A DNA stretch of 64,000 nt from Marinihelvus sp942491555 (GCA_942491555.1 CALOBN010000002.1:186001-250000); one strand, 5' to 3'. Positions 46,149-54,743 are shown, numbered from the stretch's first letter. A program made the numbers and translations. The notes: generated by a model not told the origin, from the sequence alone.

Positions 46149-47087
46149 ATGCGAGTTTTCAACAAGATTGGACTGTGTTTGCTCGCCGCAGGGATTGCAT
46201 CTGCGGCCAATGCGGACATCATTATCGATGGTCAGACCTTGCCAATTGAGGCGATTAGCAGCTACCAGGTACAGGTAAACGAGCAAGGCCGATATACGAT
46301 TATTGTGCAGACTGAGAACGGCTGGACACTGGAACCATCAGATGTCATTCCAGACCCGGACCCCATAACCCTGACTTTTTCTGCGACCCCCAGTACCGTG
46401 AATGAGGGCGAATCAGTTAGCTTTAGCTGGTCATCCGCGAATGCAGAAAACTGCACGACCTCGGGTGGCAATGCAGCCTGGGCTGCACTGGGTAATGCGG
46501 GTGTAAACGGCTCCGCGGATATTCCGATGACCTTGAATCCATCGCCGTTCCAAATGACCTGTTCAGCCACAGGACTGAACCCCGTGGTTCGGTCCATTTC
46601 CATAACCGTTTTAGATCCTGATGTCGGCGGTCCTACCGACTGTCCTGCACCTGAAGTGTCCTCCGGTAGCGTAGTCACCTGGGAGAATTACTGGGGCGGG
46701 CAGTCGTTCCCGAACCAGGACGTTGGTGAGAAGAGCCAGACTCTTAACCGCAATAGCTATATTGCCATTGAGTTTAATACGGGTAATTTCAACGGACTTG
46801 GTCGATTGCTGACCATTTATATTACTGATGGTATTCGAAATGTATCTGTTTCGAGCTGTCCGGGAGTCTTTGTCCAGGATGTGCCTGCAGCCTGCTTCCA
46901 GGAGCAAGCCAATGGTAGGGGTATGTTCTGGTCAACCGACGGCTCTACGGCGTGTAATCTGAATAAAAACCAGACTTACTACATGAATGTCACCTATGCA
47001 GATGTCAAAAACGTGACGCCAAGTTCGTCATTCTGTCCAAACAGTAGCTGTCGCTTCAAGTTAAACTCAGCCGTGGTTGCTCAGTAG
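46149..47087 (+). CDS. Exported protein with Ig-like domain, function unknown
   Basis: This 312-residue protein has a signal peptide (about 1-22, ending ASAANA). An Ig/PKD-like domain lies at about residues 75-155 (TFSATPSTVNEGESVSFSWSS, then a NCTTSGG loop). After that comes a Cys-rich C-terminal domain beginning CPAPEVSSGSVVTWENYW, with at least seven cysteines, probably disulfide bonded. AAGGAG lies 8 bp before the ATG and a strong terminator follows. It looks like a secreted or surface protein and, like its neighbour, could be a T2SS substrate. No known enzyme signature was seen. Confidence 0.65.
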   Translation: MRVFNKIGLCLLAAGIASAANADIIIDGQTLPIEAISSYQVQVNEQGRYTIIVQTENGWTLEPSDVIPDPDPITLTFSATPSTVNEGESVSFSWSSANAENCTTSGGNAAWAALGNAGVNGSADIPMTLNPSPFQMTCSATGLNPVVRSISITVLDPDVGGPTDCPAPEVSSGSVVTWENYWGGQSFPNQDVGEKSQTLNRNSYIAIEFNTGNFNGLGRLLTIYITDGIRNVSVSSCPGVFVQDVPAACFQEQANGRGMFWSTDGSTACNLNKNQTYYMNVTYADVKNVTPSSSFCPNSSCRFKLNSAVVAQ

Positions 47088-47123
47088 TTTTTATTTGGAA
47101 CGATAACCGGCAACACTGACGTT

Positions 47124-47156
47124 GGGGGCATCGCTGGGCGATGCCCCCATTTTTTT
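47124..47156 (+). terminator. Strong intrinsic terminator
   Basis: GGGGGCATCGC (47124-47134) and GCGATGCCCCC (47138-47148) form a perfect 11-bp stem with a 3-nt loop, followed by A and a run of seven T. It separates the Ig-like protein from the parvulin gene. Confidence 0.93.
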
Positions 47157-47170
47157 AAGGTAAAGAAAGC

Positions 47171-48106
47171 ATGAATTCATTTTGTAAAATTTATATTTTC
47201 GCAGTTGCAGTCATGTTGTTAAACACAGCGGAGAGTCAGGTACGTAATAGTGACGAGATCCTCGCGGCCCGGGGTGATGGTGTACTGACCCATGACCTCT
47301 TTGAAGCAAGAATCAACCGGATTGCCGAGGAGAACAGGTTTACGTTTATCAGGGACCGGGCAAGAATGGAGGACGTACTGGATCAGCTGCTGCTCATCAT
47401 GCAACTGGCAAGTGACGCCAGGGAGGCAGGGTTTGACCAACTTCCTGATGTGAAAGCAAGAATGGAGCTTGCGTCCACTGAGGAATTGGCCAGGGCCTGG
47501 ATGGACAATTATCTGCAAAATTCTGAAGCTGCCGACTACAAGGCAATGGCCCAGGAATACTATTTGATCAACAAGAGTTCCTACATGACTGCGGAAACGG
47601 TTGATGTAAGCCACATCCTGCTCAAGTTTGATGACCGGACTCAAGATGAGGCACTTGAAATGGCATTGGACCTGCGGGCTCAACTACTTGCAGATCCGGA
47701 CCTTTTTGATGAATTTGTCGCTCTTTATTCAGAGGATTCAAGTAAGGCTAACAATCGGGGGTCTTTTACCGAAGTCAAACGAGGAGATATGGTGGCGGAA
47801 TTTGAAGAGGCCTCGTTCAGTCTCGAGGTGGGAGCCTTGTCTGAACCGGTACTCAGTCAATATGGCTATCACCTGATTCGCAAGGATCAGGCGAACCTTC
47901 CTGAGCAGATTGAATTCAGCGAGATACAGCCGGCACTTGAGCAGCAGATGCGTCAGCAGCATTTGGATAGACAGAGACGCATCTATCTGAATGAGCTCTA
48001 CGAGTCTGAAATGGAAGTTACCCAGGAGTCCGTGGAAAAAACAATTGAACAAATCTTCGGGCGTGAGGTTTTGGCCAAATATGCAGATGACACTGATACC
48101 GAGTAG
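47171..48106 (+). CDS. Exported parvulin-type peptidylprolyl isomerase
   Basis: This 311-residue protein has a signal peptide (about 1-22), an N-terminal SurA-like helical chaperone region (about 30-130), and a PpiC/parvulin domain at about 135-240 with VDVSHILLKFD, a FDEFVALYSEDSSKANNRGSF loop, and LSEPVLSQYGYHLIRKD. A helical tail follows. It should act in the periplasm on folding of exported proteins. Placed between the exported protein genes and a polysaccharide locus, it may serve these products in particular. The region looks somewhat richer in A+T than its neighbours. Confidence 0.85.
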   Translation: MNSFCKIYIFAVAVMLLNTAESQVRNSDEILAARGDGVLTHDLFEARINRIAEENRFTFIRDRARMEDVLDQLLLIMQLASDAREAGFDQLPDVKARMELASTEELARAWMDNYLQNSEAADYKAMAQEYYLINKSSYMTAETVDVSHILLKFDDRTQDEALEMALDLRAQLLADPDLFDEFVALYSEDSSKANNRGSFTEVKRGDMVAEFEEASFSLEVGALSEPVLSQYGYHLIRKDQANLPEQIEFSEIQPALEQQMRQQHLDRQRRIYLNELYESEMEVTQESVEKTIEQIFGREVLAKYADDTDTE

Positions 48107-48144
48107 CAGAGTCAATCTTCTGCTTGGCTCAGGCTGAGGCAAAA

Positions 48145-48936
48145 ATGGCTGGAAAGTCCATAAGGAATCTTGATTTCGGGTTTTTCAGACAGCTGGTAGT
48201 ACGCCAGATACGCCAGGACTATCTGGAAAACCTGACCGGCTTTGCCTGGCTGGTACTTCAGCCATTGTTACTGCTTGGTGTTTACTCATTTGTCTTTACA
48301 CAGATTTTTAATGCCCGTGTCGCAGATTCCGGAGATGTTGGTTTTGTGCCATTCCTGGCGGTCGCTTTCTGGCCATGGACCGCTTTTTCCGAGGCGATAC
48401 TCAAGGCCAGTGGGGCGATAACCAGTAATTCCGCCCTGGTATCCAAGGTGGCATTTGCTAATGAGATGCTGCCCCTTGCCACCGTTACTTCAACGTTCCT
48501 GATGCACGGTGTCGGGTTCCTTGCGGTATTGGTCGTTTTACAACTGCTGGGTACGACAGTGCACTGGTTGTTGCTGCCGTATGTCATTTTCTTGATGGGG
48601 CTTTTGTGGGTTTTCGCCTGTGCGATTGCGCTTTTTACCTCGTCGCTACAGGTGTTTGTGCGTGATGTAGCGCAAATCCTGCCACCGCTTATGACCTTCT
48701 GGTTCTTCACGACACCCATTCTGTACAGCGTTGCCATGTTGCCACCCTCGCTATCCCGTGTGATGGCATTCAACCCGATGACCTGGTTTGTCGTGCAGTT
48801 TCGGGAAAGCCTGCTGTTCGGTTCTCTGACGCTGAACACTGGTACTTTCCTCGCGGTGTTGCTGGCTCCTTTGTTGTTTCTTGCCGGTCTGCGGTGGTTC
48901 CGCAAATTCAGCGGCCATTTTGAGGATTTCCTGTGA
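48145..48936 (+). CDS. wzm: Polysaccharide ABC transporter permease (Wzm-like)
   Basis: This 263-residue ABC-2 type permease has an N-terminal amphipathic segment (NLDFGFFRQLVVRQIRQDYLENLTG) and six hydrophobic helices (about 28-55, 60-80, 100-130, 138-160, 170-190, 225-245). WLVLQPLLLLGVYSFVFTQIFNARV is typical of Wzm/KpsM permeases. It would export a lipid-linked surface glycan. ATG 48145 (GAGG 5 bp upstream) is preferred over the in-frame TTG at 48124. It is coupled to the ATPase by GTGA. Confidence 0.86.
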   Translation: MAGKSIRNLDFGFFRQLVVRQIRQDYLENLTGFAWLVLQPLLLLGVYSFVFTQIFNARVADSGDVGFVPFLAVAFWPWTAFSEAILKASGAITSNSALVSKVAFANEMLPLATVTSTFLMHGVGFLAVLVVLQLLGTTVHWLLLPYVIFLMGLLWVFACAIALFTSSLQVFVRDVAQILPPLMTFWFFTTPILYSVAMLPPSLSRVMAFNPMTWFVVQFRESLLFGSLTLNTGTFLAVLLAPLLFLAGLRWFRKFSGHFEDFL

Positions 48937-50120
48937 GCAAGCCGCTCGTCAGGCTGGACAGTGTCAGCAAGCTGTACCCTCGTGTACACCGGCCACGCGA
49001 ACGACTCAGTGCATTTGGCGCCTTGCTGATGGGACGTGAACCTTCGCTGGGTGTTGAGGTGCTTTCCGACATTAACCTCGAGGTACTGGCTGGACAGTCC
49101 GTGGGTATTATTGGCGAAAATGGTGCCGGTAAGTCGACGCTGCTCAAGATCCTTACCGGTGTCATCGAACCAACACGGGGTAGTGTGACAACCGATGCCC
49201 GGATCGCAGCTTTGCTGGAACTGGGTGCAGGCTTTCAGCCCGATTTTAGCGGTATGAGCAATATTCGTATGAAGGCGTCCATTCTCGGGATGAGTGAGCG
49301 GGAACTTGATGAACGACTGGACGAGATACTCGCTTTTGCGGATATTGGCGAATATATCCATGAGCCGGTTAAGCACTATTCATCCGGAATGGTGGTGCGT
49401 CTGGGATTTGCCGTGGTGGCTGCTTCCAGGCCGGAGCTTCTGATTACCGACGAGGTTCTGGCGGTGGGTGATGAGTCATTCCAGAAAAAGTGCGTTCGCT
49501 GGATTGATGATTTTCTCGCTGATGGCGGCACGCTGTTGCTGGTTTCCCACAGTATGTACCTGGTACAAAAACTGTGCCGTCGGGCACTTTGGCTGAAGGG
49601 CGGGCGTGTTGAAGGCTACGGTGATGCGCAGCGGATAACACGGGATTACCTGGCCTGGCATGAACGGCGTAACCGCAAAGAAGAAGTGTCGCGCAGCGAA
49701 ACGCTCGGAGCCAGCGGGCACTACAGCGTAAACGATTTATCGATCTTAAATTCGTCTGGAGGCGAAATAACTGAGGTGGATACCGGTCATGACCTGATTG
49801 TCCGTTTGCGCCTGCGTTCACCGGATACGCGGCCGCCGGTCGGTATGTTGGGACTGGTTCGTCTGGACGGCACGCCCATCTACGGTCTTTCCAGTGAGGA
49901 TCAGCCTGAAGGACTGAAACTGGTGGATGGTTCAGACGACATCTATGAGATGTCGGTCTGTTTTCCGGGTCTTAAATTGCTCCCCGGTCACTACGAGATC
50001 CGCGGTCATGCCATGGATCCGGAAGGGTTTCGCATGTGTGATACGCAGGAGCGGAACTTGCGCGTTCTTGGAGAGACCCTTGAATTTGGCCTTGTCCGGC
50101 TTGACCATCACTGGCTATGA
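48933..50120 (+). CDS. wzt: Polysaccharide ABC transporter ATPase with C-terminal domain (Wzt-like)
   Basis: This 395-residue protein has an ABC ATPase domain in residues 1-240: Walker A GENGAGKST at about 61-69, signature HYSSGMVVRLG at about 147, and Walker B LLITDEVLAVGD. An additional C-terminal domain (about 270-395) is beta-rich, with DLIVRLRLRSPDTRPPVGMLGLVRLDG and LPGHYEIRGHAMDP. In Wzt of O9a-type systems this domain binds the capped end of the O-antigen and licenses export. Starts with GTG overlapping the wzm stop. Its binding sugar is unknown. Confidence 0.88.
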   Translation: MSKPLVRLDSVSKLYPRVHRPRERLSAFGALLMGREPSLGVEVLSDINLEVLAGQSVGIIGENGAGKSTLLKILTGVIEPTRGSVTTDARIAALLELGAGFQPDFSGMSNIRMKASILGMSERELDERLDEILAFADIGEYIHEPVKHYSSGMVVRLGFAVVAASRPELLITDEVLAVGDESFQKKCVRWIDDFLADGGTLLLVSHSMYLVQKLCRRALWLKGGRVEGYGDAQRITRDYLAWHERRNRKEEVSRSETLGASGHYSVNDLSILNSSGGEITEVDTGHDLIVRLRLRSPDTRPPVGMLGLVRLDGTPIYGLSSEDQPEGLKLVDGSDDIYEMSVCFPGLKLLPGHYEIRGHAMDPEGFRMCDTQERNLRVLGETLEFGLVRLDHHWL

Positions 50121-51013
50121 ATAGCGGACCTGATCCTGACATTGCCGACTTTGGCATTCCTGTACTGACCTATCACGCCAATAACGTTAGCAACAATTCC
50201 TACCAGGGAAATGACCACATTGCACTGCGTGAAGACCTGGGGGTGCTCCACAATGCCGGCTGGCGGGCGATTAGCCTTGATGACTTGCTCGTATGGCATA
50301 AGGGCCTTGCGGCCCCTGATGCCTTCAGGCGCAGGTATGCGGTTACCTTTGATGATGGTTCCGATTTCGACGTGCATGATCTGAAACATCCGGTCTGGGG
50401 TGTGCAGCGAAGTCTGTTGAATGTGCTCAGGGACCACCTTGATGAAACCGGGGAAATGATCCGGGCGTCCAGTTTCGTGATTGCTTCTGCTAACGCGCGT
50501 AAACAACTCGATCAACATTGCCTGATCGGATGCGGTTGGTGGAATGACGACTGGTGGTCCGAGGTAAACGAATCCGGCTTGCTGAATATTGAGTCGCATG
50601 GCTGGGATCACCTGCATCCCGTGCTTGATGAAGTTGCTCAAGCCGAGGGTCTCGCCGGAGACTTTGCCCGGATCCGCACCCTGGGTGATTGCGAGCGTCA
50701 ACTCAAACACTCCGGGCAAACCATAGAGCAGATTTCCGGGCGGCGGCCGCGTTATTTTGCCTTTCCATGGGGGCAGTTCAGTGATTTTCTGGTCAGGGAG
50801 TATCTGCCTGAATATCGCACAGACCACGGTTACCACGCTGCATTTTCTACGCGGCCCTCGGCTGTTTATCGTACCGATAACCGCTGGTGTCTTCCGCGCT
50901 ACGTATGCGGCGAGCACTGGAACAGTCCAGATGCTCTGTTGGAATTGATGCGGGAGTCTGCCGAGCCCGCGCGCCCGAAGCCGAACCCGGACGTTGGGGT
51001 GACAACCCTGTGA
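50117..51013 (+). CDS. NodB-type polysaccharide deacetylase
   Basis: This 298-residue protein shows the polysaccharide deacetylase fold: IPVLTYH at about 14-20, the catalytic TFDDGSDFD motif at about 77-85 with two aspartates, and IESHGWDHLHP with the metal-binding H-x3-H pair (about 158-163). ARPRYFAFPWGQFS-like segment is the motif 3 strand. No signal peptide or TM helix is seen, so it may act in the cytoplasm on a sugar before or during glycan assembly. It starts with ATGA overlap on the ATPase gene. Confidence 0.84.
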   Translation: MNSGPDPDIADFGIPVLTYHANNVSNNSYQGNDHIALREDLGVLHNAGWRAISLDDLLVWHKGLAAPDAFRRRYAVTFDDGSDFDVHDLKHPVWGVQRSLLNVLRDHLDETGEMIRASSFVIASANARKQLDQHCLIGCGWWNDDWWSEVNESGLLNIESHGWDHLHPVLDEVAQAEGLAGDFARIRTLGDCERQLKHSGQTIEQISGRRPRYFAFPWGQFSDFLVREYLPEYRTDHGYHAAFSTRPSAVYRTDNRWCLPRYVCGEHWNSPDALLELMRESAEPARPKPNPDVGVTTL

Positions 51014-51876
51014 GCAATGAGGTGCAGGCAACGCCACCGATTACGGTGGTCGTGCCCGTGTTTAACGCTTTTGATGTGCTGGGCCCTTGTCTCGAGGCGC
51101 TGGACCAATGCAGCCCGGAAGCGCGGGTCTATCTGATCGATGACGCCTCTGATGATCATCGTGTACGCCCTGCGCTTCGTGATTGGGCGGCACGGCGTGC
51201 AGATGCCAGTCTGATAGAAATTTCCGAAAACCGCGGCTTTGTTCACGCGGCAAATCTGGGTGCACAGCAAGTGCAAACTGATATCGTTTTGTTGAACTCG
51301 GACACCGTGGTGACCCAGGGTTGGCTGGAAGCATTGCAGGTATGCCTGGCCAGCGACCCGGCAATCGCTACCGCAACACCCTGGAGCAATAACGCGGAAA
51401 TCGTCTCCCTGCCTGAATTTTGTGTCAATAACCCGGTACCCTCTGTGCCCGAGGCCTGGGCTGGCGCAGTCCGCTCTCAGGCCACGGGTCACTATCCGGA
51501 ATTGCCTACCGCGGTTGGTTTTTGTATGGCCATTTCGCGGAGGGCTATCGATGAGCTTGGCCTGTTTGATGAAGCAGCGTTCGGACGTGGCTATGGCGAA
51601 GAAAACGACTTCTGCCGGCGTGCCGCCAAGGCGGGATGGCGCAATGTGTTGTGCGAAGATGCCTTTGTGGTGCACCGTGGCGGTGAGTCCTTTGCACCGC
51701 TCGGCCTGAAACCTGGTGAGGAAACCATGTCACGTTTACTGGCCAAGCATCCGGACTACGCTGATGTTGTTGCGCAATGGATTGAGCGGGACCCGCTCGC
51801 CAAAAGACGCCACGCCATCGTTGCGGCATTCCAATCAGGTAAAATTGAGCCTCCCGCATCTGGAACTGCTTCGTGA
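51010..51876 (+). CDS. Family 2 glycosyltransferase
   Basis: This 288-residue protein has the GT-A fold of GT2 enzymes: ITVVVPVFNAFDVL at about 10-23, LIDDASDD at about 43-50, ENRGFVHAANLGAQ and the metal-binding NSD in VLLNSDTVV at about 95-103, and GFCMAISRRAIDELGLFDEAAFGRGYGEENDF at about 163-194. It adds a sugar to the growing surface glycan, donor unknown. GTG 51010 overlaps the previous stop. The longer ORF from 50887 is inside the deacetylase gene. Confidence 0.86.
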   Translation: MSNEVQATPPITVVVPVFNAFDVLGPCLEALDQCSPEARVYLIDDASDDHRVRPALRDWAARRADASLIEISENRGFVHAANLGAQQVQTDIVLLNSDTVVTQGWLEALQVCLASDPAIATATPWSNNAEIVSLPEFCVNNPVPSVPEAWAGAVRSQATGHYPELPTAVGFCMAISRRAIDELGLFDEAAFGRGYGEENDFCRRAAKAGWRNVLCEDAFVVHRGGESFAPLGLKPGEETMSRLLAKHPDYADVVAQWIERDPLAKRRHAIVAAFQSGKIEPPASGTAS

Positions 51877-52763
51877 CTGAAGAGTTGGAATTTACCGGTG
51901 AACGCTTCACGCCTGAGTGTGTGCGCGAAATCTGGTACGAACATGTGCATCGTTATGCTTTTGCAGCGCCACTCTGCGCCGGTCAGCGCGTGCTGGATGT
52001 GGCCAGTGGTGAGGGCTATGGCTCAGCGCTGCTTGCCCGGCAGGCGACCAGCGTTGCGGGGGTAGATGTTTCCGACACGGCGATACAACATGCCCGGTCG
52101 CGCTATGGAACCGTGAGCAATCTGGAGTTTCATCAGGCTGACTGCACCCGGCTTCCGTTTGAGGACGACAGTTTCGATCGCGTGGTCTCCTTCGAGACCC
52201 TTGAACATGTTCAGCAGCAGGAGGCAATGCTTGCCGAGTTCCGGCGCGTCCTGAGACCTGACGGAATCGCGTTAATCTCCTCGCCGGATAAGGCGATCTA
52301 TACGGACAAACACGGCAACGACAACGAGTTTCATGTCAGTGAACTCTACCGTGACGAGTTGGAAGCGCTGTTATCGCGCCACTTCCCCGGATATCGCCTG
52401 TATGGACAGAAACTCCTGTTTCATTCGGCGATCTGGAATCTGGATAAGACGCGTAGCGTAGCGCTGCAGGACAGCGAGGAGTGCGATCCGCTTAAGCGCG
52501 CTGCCATGCAGCGTGATGCGATGTACTTCATCGCGCTGTGTGCTGCCGATGAAGCCCTGCTCCCAGAGCTGGATTCCGACCTGTGGCTGTTTGATGACCC
52601 GGCCGAGTCCGTCTACAACCATTATCATGGCGAGATTCGTCGCAATATGGCCGCAGGTGGCATTATTCAGGAACGGGATGCGGAGATTGAACGCCTGCGC
52701 GAGGCACTGGCAGCGGAGCGGCGATCCGGTTCCTGGTTCGCCCGGCTCCTCGGTCGCCGTTAG
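51873..52763 (+). CDS. SAM-dependent methyltransferase with C-terminal coiled coil
   Basis: This 296-residue protein has a class I Rossmann methyltransferase domain: motif I VLDVASGEGYGS (about 36-47), GVDVSDTAIQHARSRYG, and the DSFDRVVSFETLEH motif IV region. The C-terminal tail (about 262-296) is a charged heptad-like helix, IIQERDAEIERLREALAAER, ending in an amphipathic basic WFARLLGRR. Capping methyltransferases such as WbdD also join a methyltransferase to a coiled coil that regulates chain length; this one is shorter. It starts with GTG overlapping the GT2 stop. Whether it caps a glycan is inference. Confidence 0.82.
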   Translation: MTEELEFTGERFTPECVREIWYEHVHRYAFAAPLCAGQRVLDVASGEGYGSALLARQATSVAGVDVSDTAIQHARSRYGTVSNLEFHQADCTRLPFEDDSFDRVVSFETLEHVQQQEAMLAEFRRVLRPDGIALISSPDKAIYTDKHGNDNEFHVSELYRDELEALLSRHFPGYRLYGQKLLFHSAIWNLDKTRSVALQDSEECDPLKRAAMQRDAMYFIALCAADEALLPELDSDLWLFDDPAESVYNHYHGEIRRNMAAGGIIQERDAEIERLREALAAERRSGSWFARLLGRR

Positions 52764-52774
52764 CGCCCGCCGCA

Positions 52775-53641
52775 ATGATGGACGTCACCGCCCTGGTGAT
52801 TAATTACAACGCCGGCAATGTGCTGTGCGACTGTGTGCAATCGCTGCTGGATAACGGTATTGAAGACATCCGGGTTATGGATAACGCCAGTACGGATGGC
52901 AGCCTTGCAAGGCTTGAAAAGCACTTTGCTGCCACTGTCGCGGTGCAGACTTTTGCCAATGAACACAATCTTGGCTTTGGGCCCGCGATCAATGCGGCCC
53001 TCGCGAATATTGAAAGCCGCTTTTTGCTCATCATTAATCCCGATTGCAGTCTCCAGCAAGGCGCAGTGGCCACATTGACCGCCGCCCTGCAAGCGAATGA
53101 GCGCGCTGCGCTCGCCGGGCCGCTGGTGCGTGACGCACAAGGGCATATCGAAGCGGCTACGAATCGCCGGTTTGCCACCCCGTGGCGCGCCCTCATGGCC
53201 TTCAGTGGACTGGCGCGCCTGGGTCAGCGCTTTGCGGCTCTTGAAGGTGTGACCGTGGCGGTTGCGGATGATGCGCAGCAGGTGATCGAGGTTGAGGCCA
53301 CGTCCGGCGCCTGCATGCTGTTGCGTACCCGGGTCATTAAGTCGCTGGGTGGCTTTGATGAGGCCTACGGGCTGCATTGCGAGGACCTCGACCTCATGTT
53401 TCGTCTCCAGCAGGCGGGGCACGAGGTGCTGTTTGTGCCGGCCGCCTGTGCCGTTCATGAACAAGGTGTTTCCAGTGCCAGCCGTCCGCGGTGGGTCCAC
53501 CGGCAAAAGCACCTGGGTATGGCGCGCTTTTTCAATCAGCATCTTGCTGATCAATATGCCTGGCCGGTTGTCGCGTTGGTGAGGACCGGAATCTGGTTGC
53601 GCTGGGCCCTGACCTGGCCGCTGGTGGCTCTGCGCGGATGA
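52775..53641 (+). CDS. Family 2 glycosyltransferase, rhamnosyltransferase-like
   Basis: This 288-residue protein is a second GT2: TALVINYNAGNVL at about 4-16, VMDNASTDGS, EHNLGFGPAIN and the metal motif NPD in LIINPDCSL, then SGACMLLRTRVIKSLGGFDEAYGLHCEDLDLMFRL. This pattern is like the WbbL/RfbF group of rhamnosyltransferases. A hydrophobic C terminus (about 265-287) may touch the membrane. The start could be ATG 52775 or 52778. It is coupled to the next gene by ATGA. Confidence 0.84.
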   Translation: MMDVTALVINYNAGNVLCDCVQSLLDNGIEDIRVMDNASTDGSLARLEKHFAATVAVQTFANEHNLGFGPAINAALANIESRFLLIINPDCSLQQGAVATLTAALQANERAALAGPLVRDAQGHIEAATNRRFATPWRALMAFSGLARLGQRFAALEGVTVAVADDAQQVIEVEATSGACMLLRTRVIKSLGGFDEAYGLHCEDLDLMFRLQQAGHEVLFVPAACAVHEQGVSSASRPRWVHRQKHLGMARFFNQHLADQYAWPVVALVRTGIWLRWALTWPLVALRG

Positions 53642-54612
53642 ACCCGTCCGCCAGCCCAACCAGCACCCGCAGGCCGCTTTTGGCAGGCGCGGAAGTTCTG
53701 GTTCTGGGCGCTTCCAGCCAGGTCGGTTGGTTTTTGCTCCCGCGCCTGATCGCTGCCGGGGCCCGGCCCGTGGCCCTGAGCCGGGTGGGCCGGCCAACCG
53801 GGTTTCCCGATTTCGAGACGGTGCGCTGGATCAATCCCGGGCAACTGCCAGATCAATGTAACACCATCAGTCACCTGGTTTCCGCCGGGCCTTTGTCGCT
53901 CGCGCTCGATATTGCACGCGATTTGCCCAACTTGCGGGGCATGAGCCTCACTTCCAGCAGCAGCGTATTGAGCAAGGCCGATTCGCCGAATGTAGCAGAG
54001 CGCGACATGATGGCTTCAATCGCTGGTGCCGAGCAGGCCCTCCAGGAACTGGCCGTCGTCCGGGGACTGCCGCTCATGATTCTGCGACCCACCTTGTTAT
54101 ATGGCGCCGGCATGGATCGCAATGTCAGCAGCCTGGCCCGGCTGATTGCGCGGTTCCGTATAATGCCGATTTCCACCCATGCCGGTGGAATGCGCCAGCC
54201 CTTGCATGTGGATGATCTTGCCGAGGCGCTCGTGGCGGGTTTAAGCCATATGCAGACCCAGGTTCAGAGTGGGCGCGAGACACCATCTCCGTTAATCTCT
54301 GCCCTGTGCGGCGGTGAAACGCTGGATTACCGGGCCATGGTCCGGCGGGTTTTTCAGGCCCTGGACCGGCCGCCACGGTTCTTGCCGATCAGTCCGAAAC
54401 TGCTCGCGCCCGCCCTTGAAGCGCTGTCCCGTATGGGCGTTGCCGGTGGGGTGAATGGCGAAATGGTCCGCCGCCAGGCGGTAAACCTTGTGTTTGACGA
54501 TCAGGCGCTGCGTACGAGCCTCCACTTGGCTCCGCGGCGCTTCTCGCCGACGGCACAAGACTTTATGCAACCGCTGCCGGAGCGGCTGCAGCGGCTTTCC
54601 CGAGGGGTTTAA
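53638..54612 (+). CDS. NAD-dependent epimerase/dehydratase-like (SDR) protein lacking the usual Tyr/Lys
   Basis: This 324-residue extended SDR has an NAD-binding loop VLVLGASSQVGWFLLP (about 21-36) and a C-terminal sugar-binding region (RPTLLYGAGMDRNVSSL; QPLHVDDLAEAL). At the place of the catalytic YxxxK, before the conserved AEQAL helix, the chain reads AERDMMASIAGAEQAL, with no Tyr or Lys. Similar proteins occur in polysaccharide loci. It may be a non-catalytic or differently acting member. It is the last gene of the coupled surface-glycan run. Confidence 0.75.
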   Translation: MNPSASPTSTRRPLLAGAEVLVLGASSQVGWFLLPRLIAAGARPVALSRVGRPTGFPDFETVRWINPGQLPDQCNTISHLVSAGPLSLALDIARDLPNLRGMSLTSSSSVLSKADSPNVAERDMMASIAGAEQALQELAVVRGLPLMILRPTLLYGAGMDRNVSSLARLIARFRIMPISTHAGGMRQPLHVDDLAEALVAGLSHMQTQVQSGRETPSPLISALCGGETLDYRAMVRRVFQALDRPPRFLPISPKLLAPALEALSRMGVAGGVNGEMVRRQAVNLVFDDQALRTSLHLAPRRFSPTAQDFMQPLPERLQRLSRGV

Positions 54613-54613
54613 T

Positions 54614-54621
54614 GCTAGAAT
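54614..54621 (+). promoter_or_regulatory. Possible extended -10 for glyA
   Basis: The sequence GCTAGAAT, preceded by T to give TGCTAGAAT, is an extended -10 (TGn TAGAAT) 123 bp before the glyA start. No good -35 is present at 17 bp. It lies immediately after the stop of the SDR gene. Confidence 0.35.
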
Positions 54622-54743
54622 GCGTGGCGTCACGGGTGTGATTCGGCCTTTACGCGAATCAGCACTGACGGACGTCAATCAGCAATCTCCCAATCAGCCA
54701 CGAAACCCGCTCCAAAAAATATCCAATAGAGGATCCGCCCCGC

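Noticed and set aside
50108..51037. 309-residue minus-strand open frame opposite the deacetylase
   Set aside because: The plus strand encodes the TFDDGSD deacetylase with overlapping coupled neighbours; the antisense frame has no family signature.
52760..53797. 345-residue minus-strand open frame opposite the second GT2
   Set aside because: It crosses two plus-strand genes and has low-complexity Pro/Gly/Arg-rich composition.
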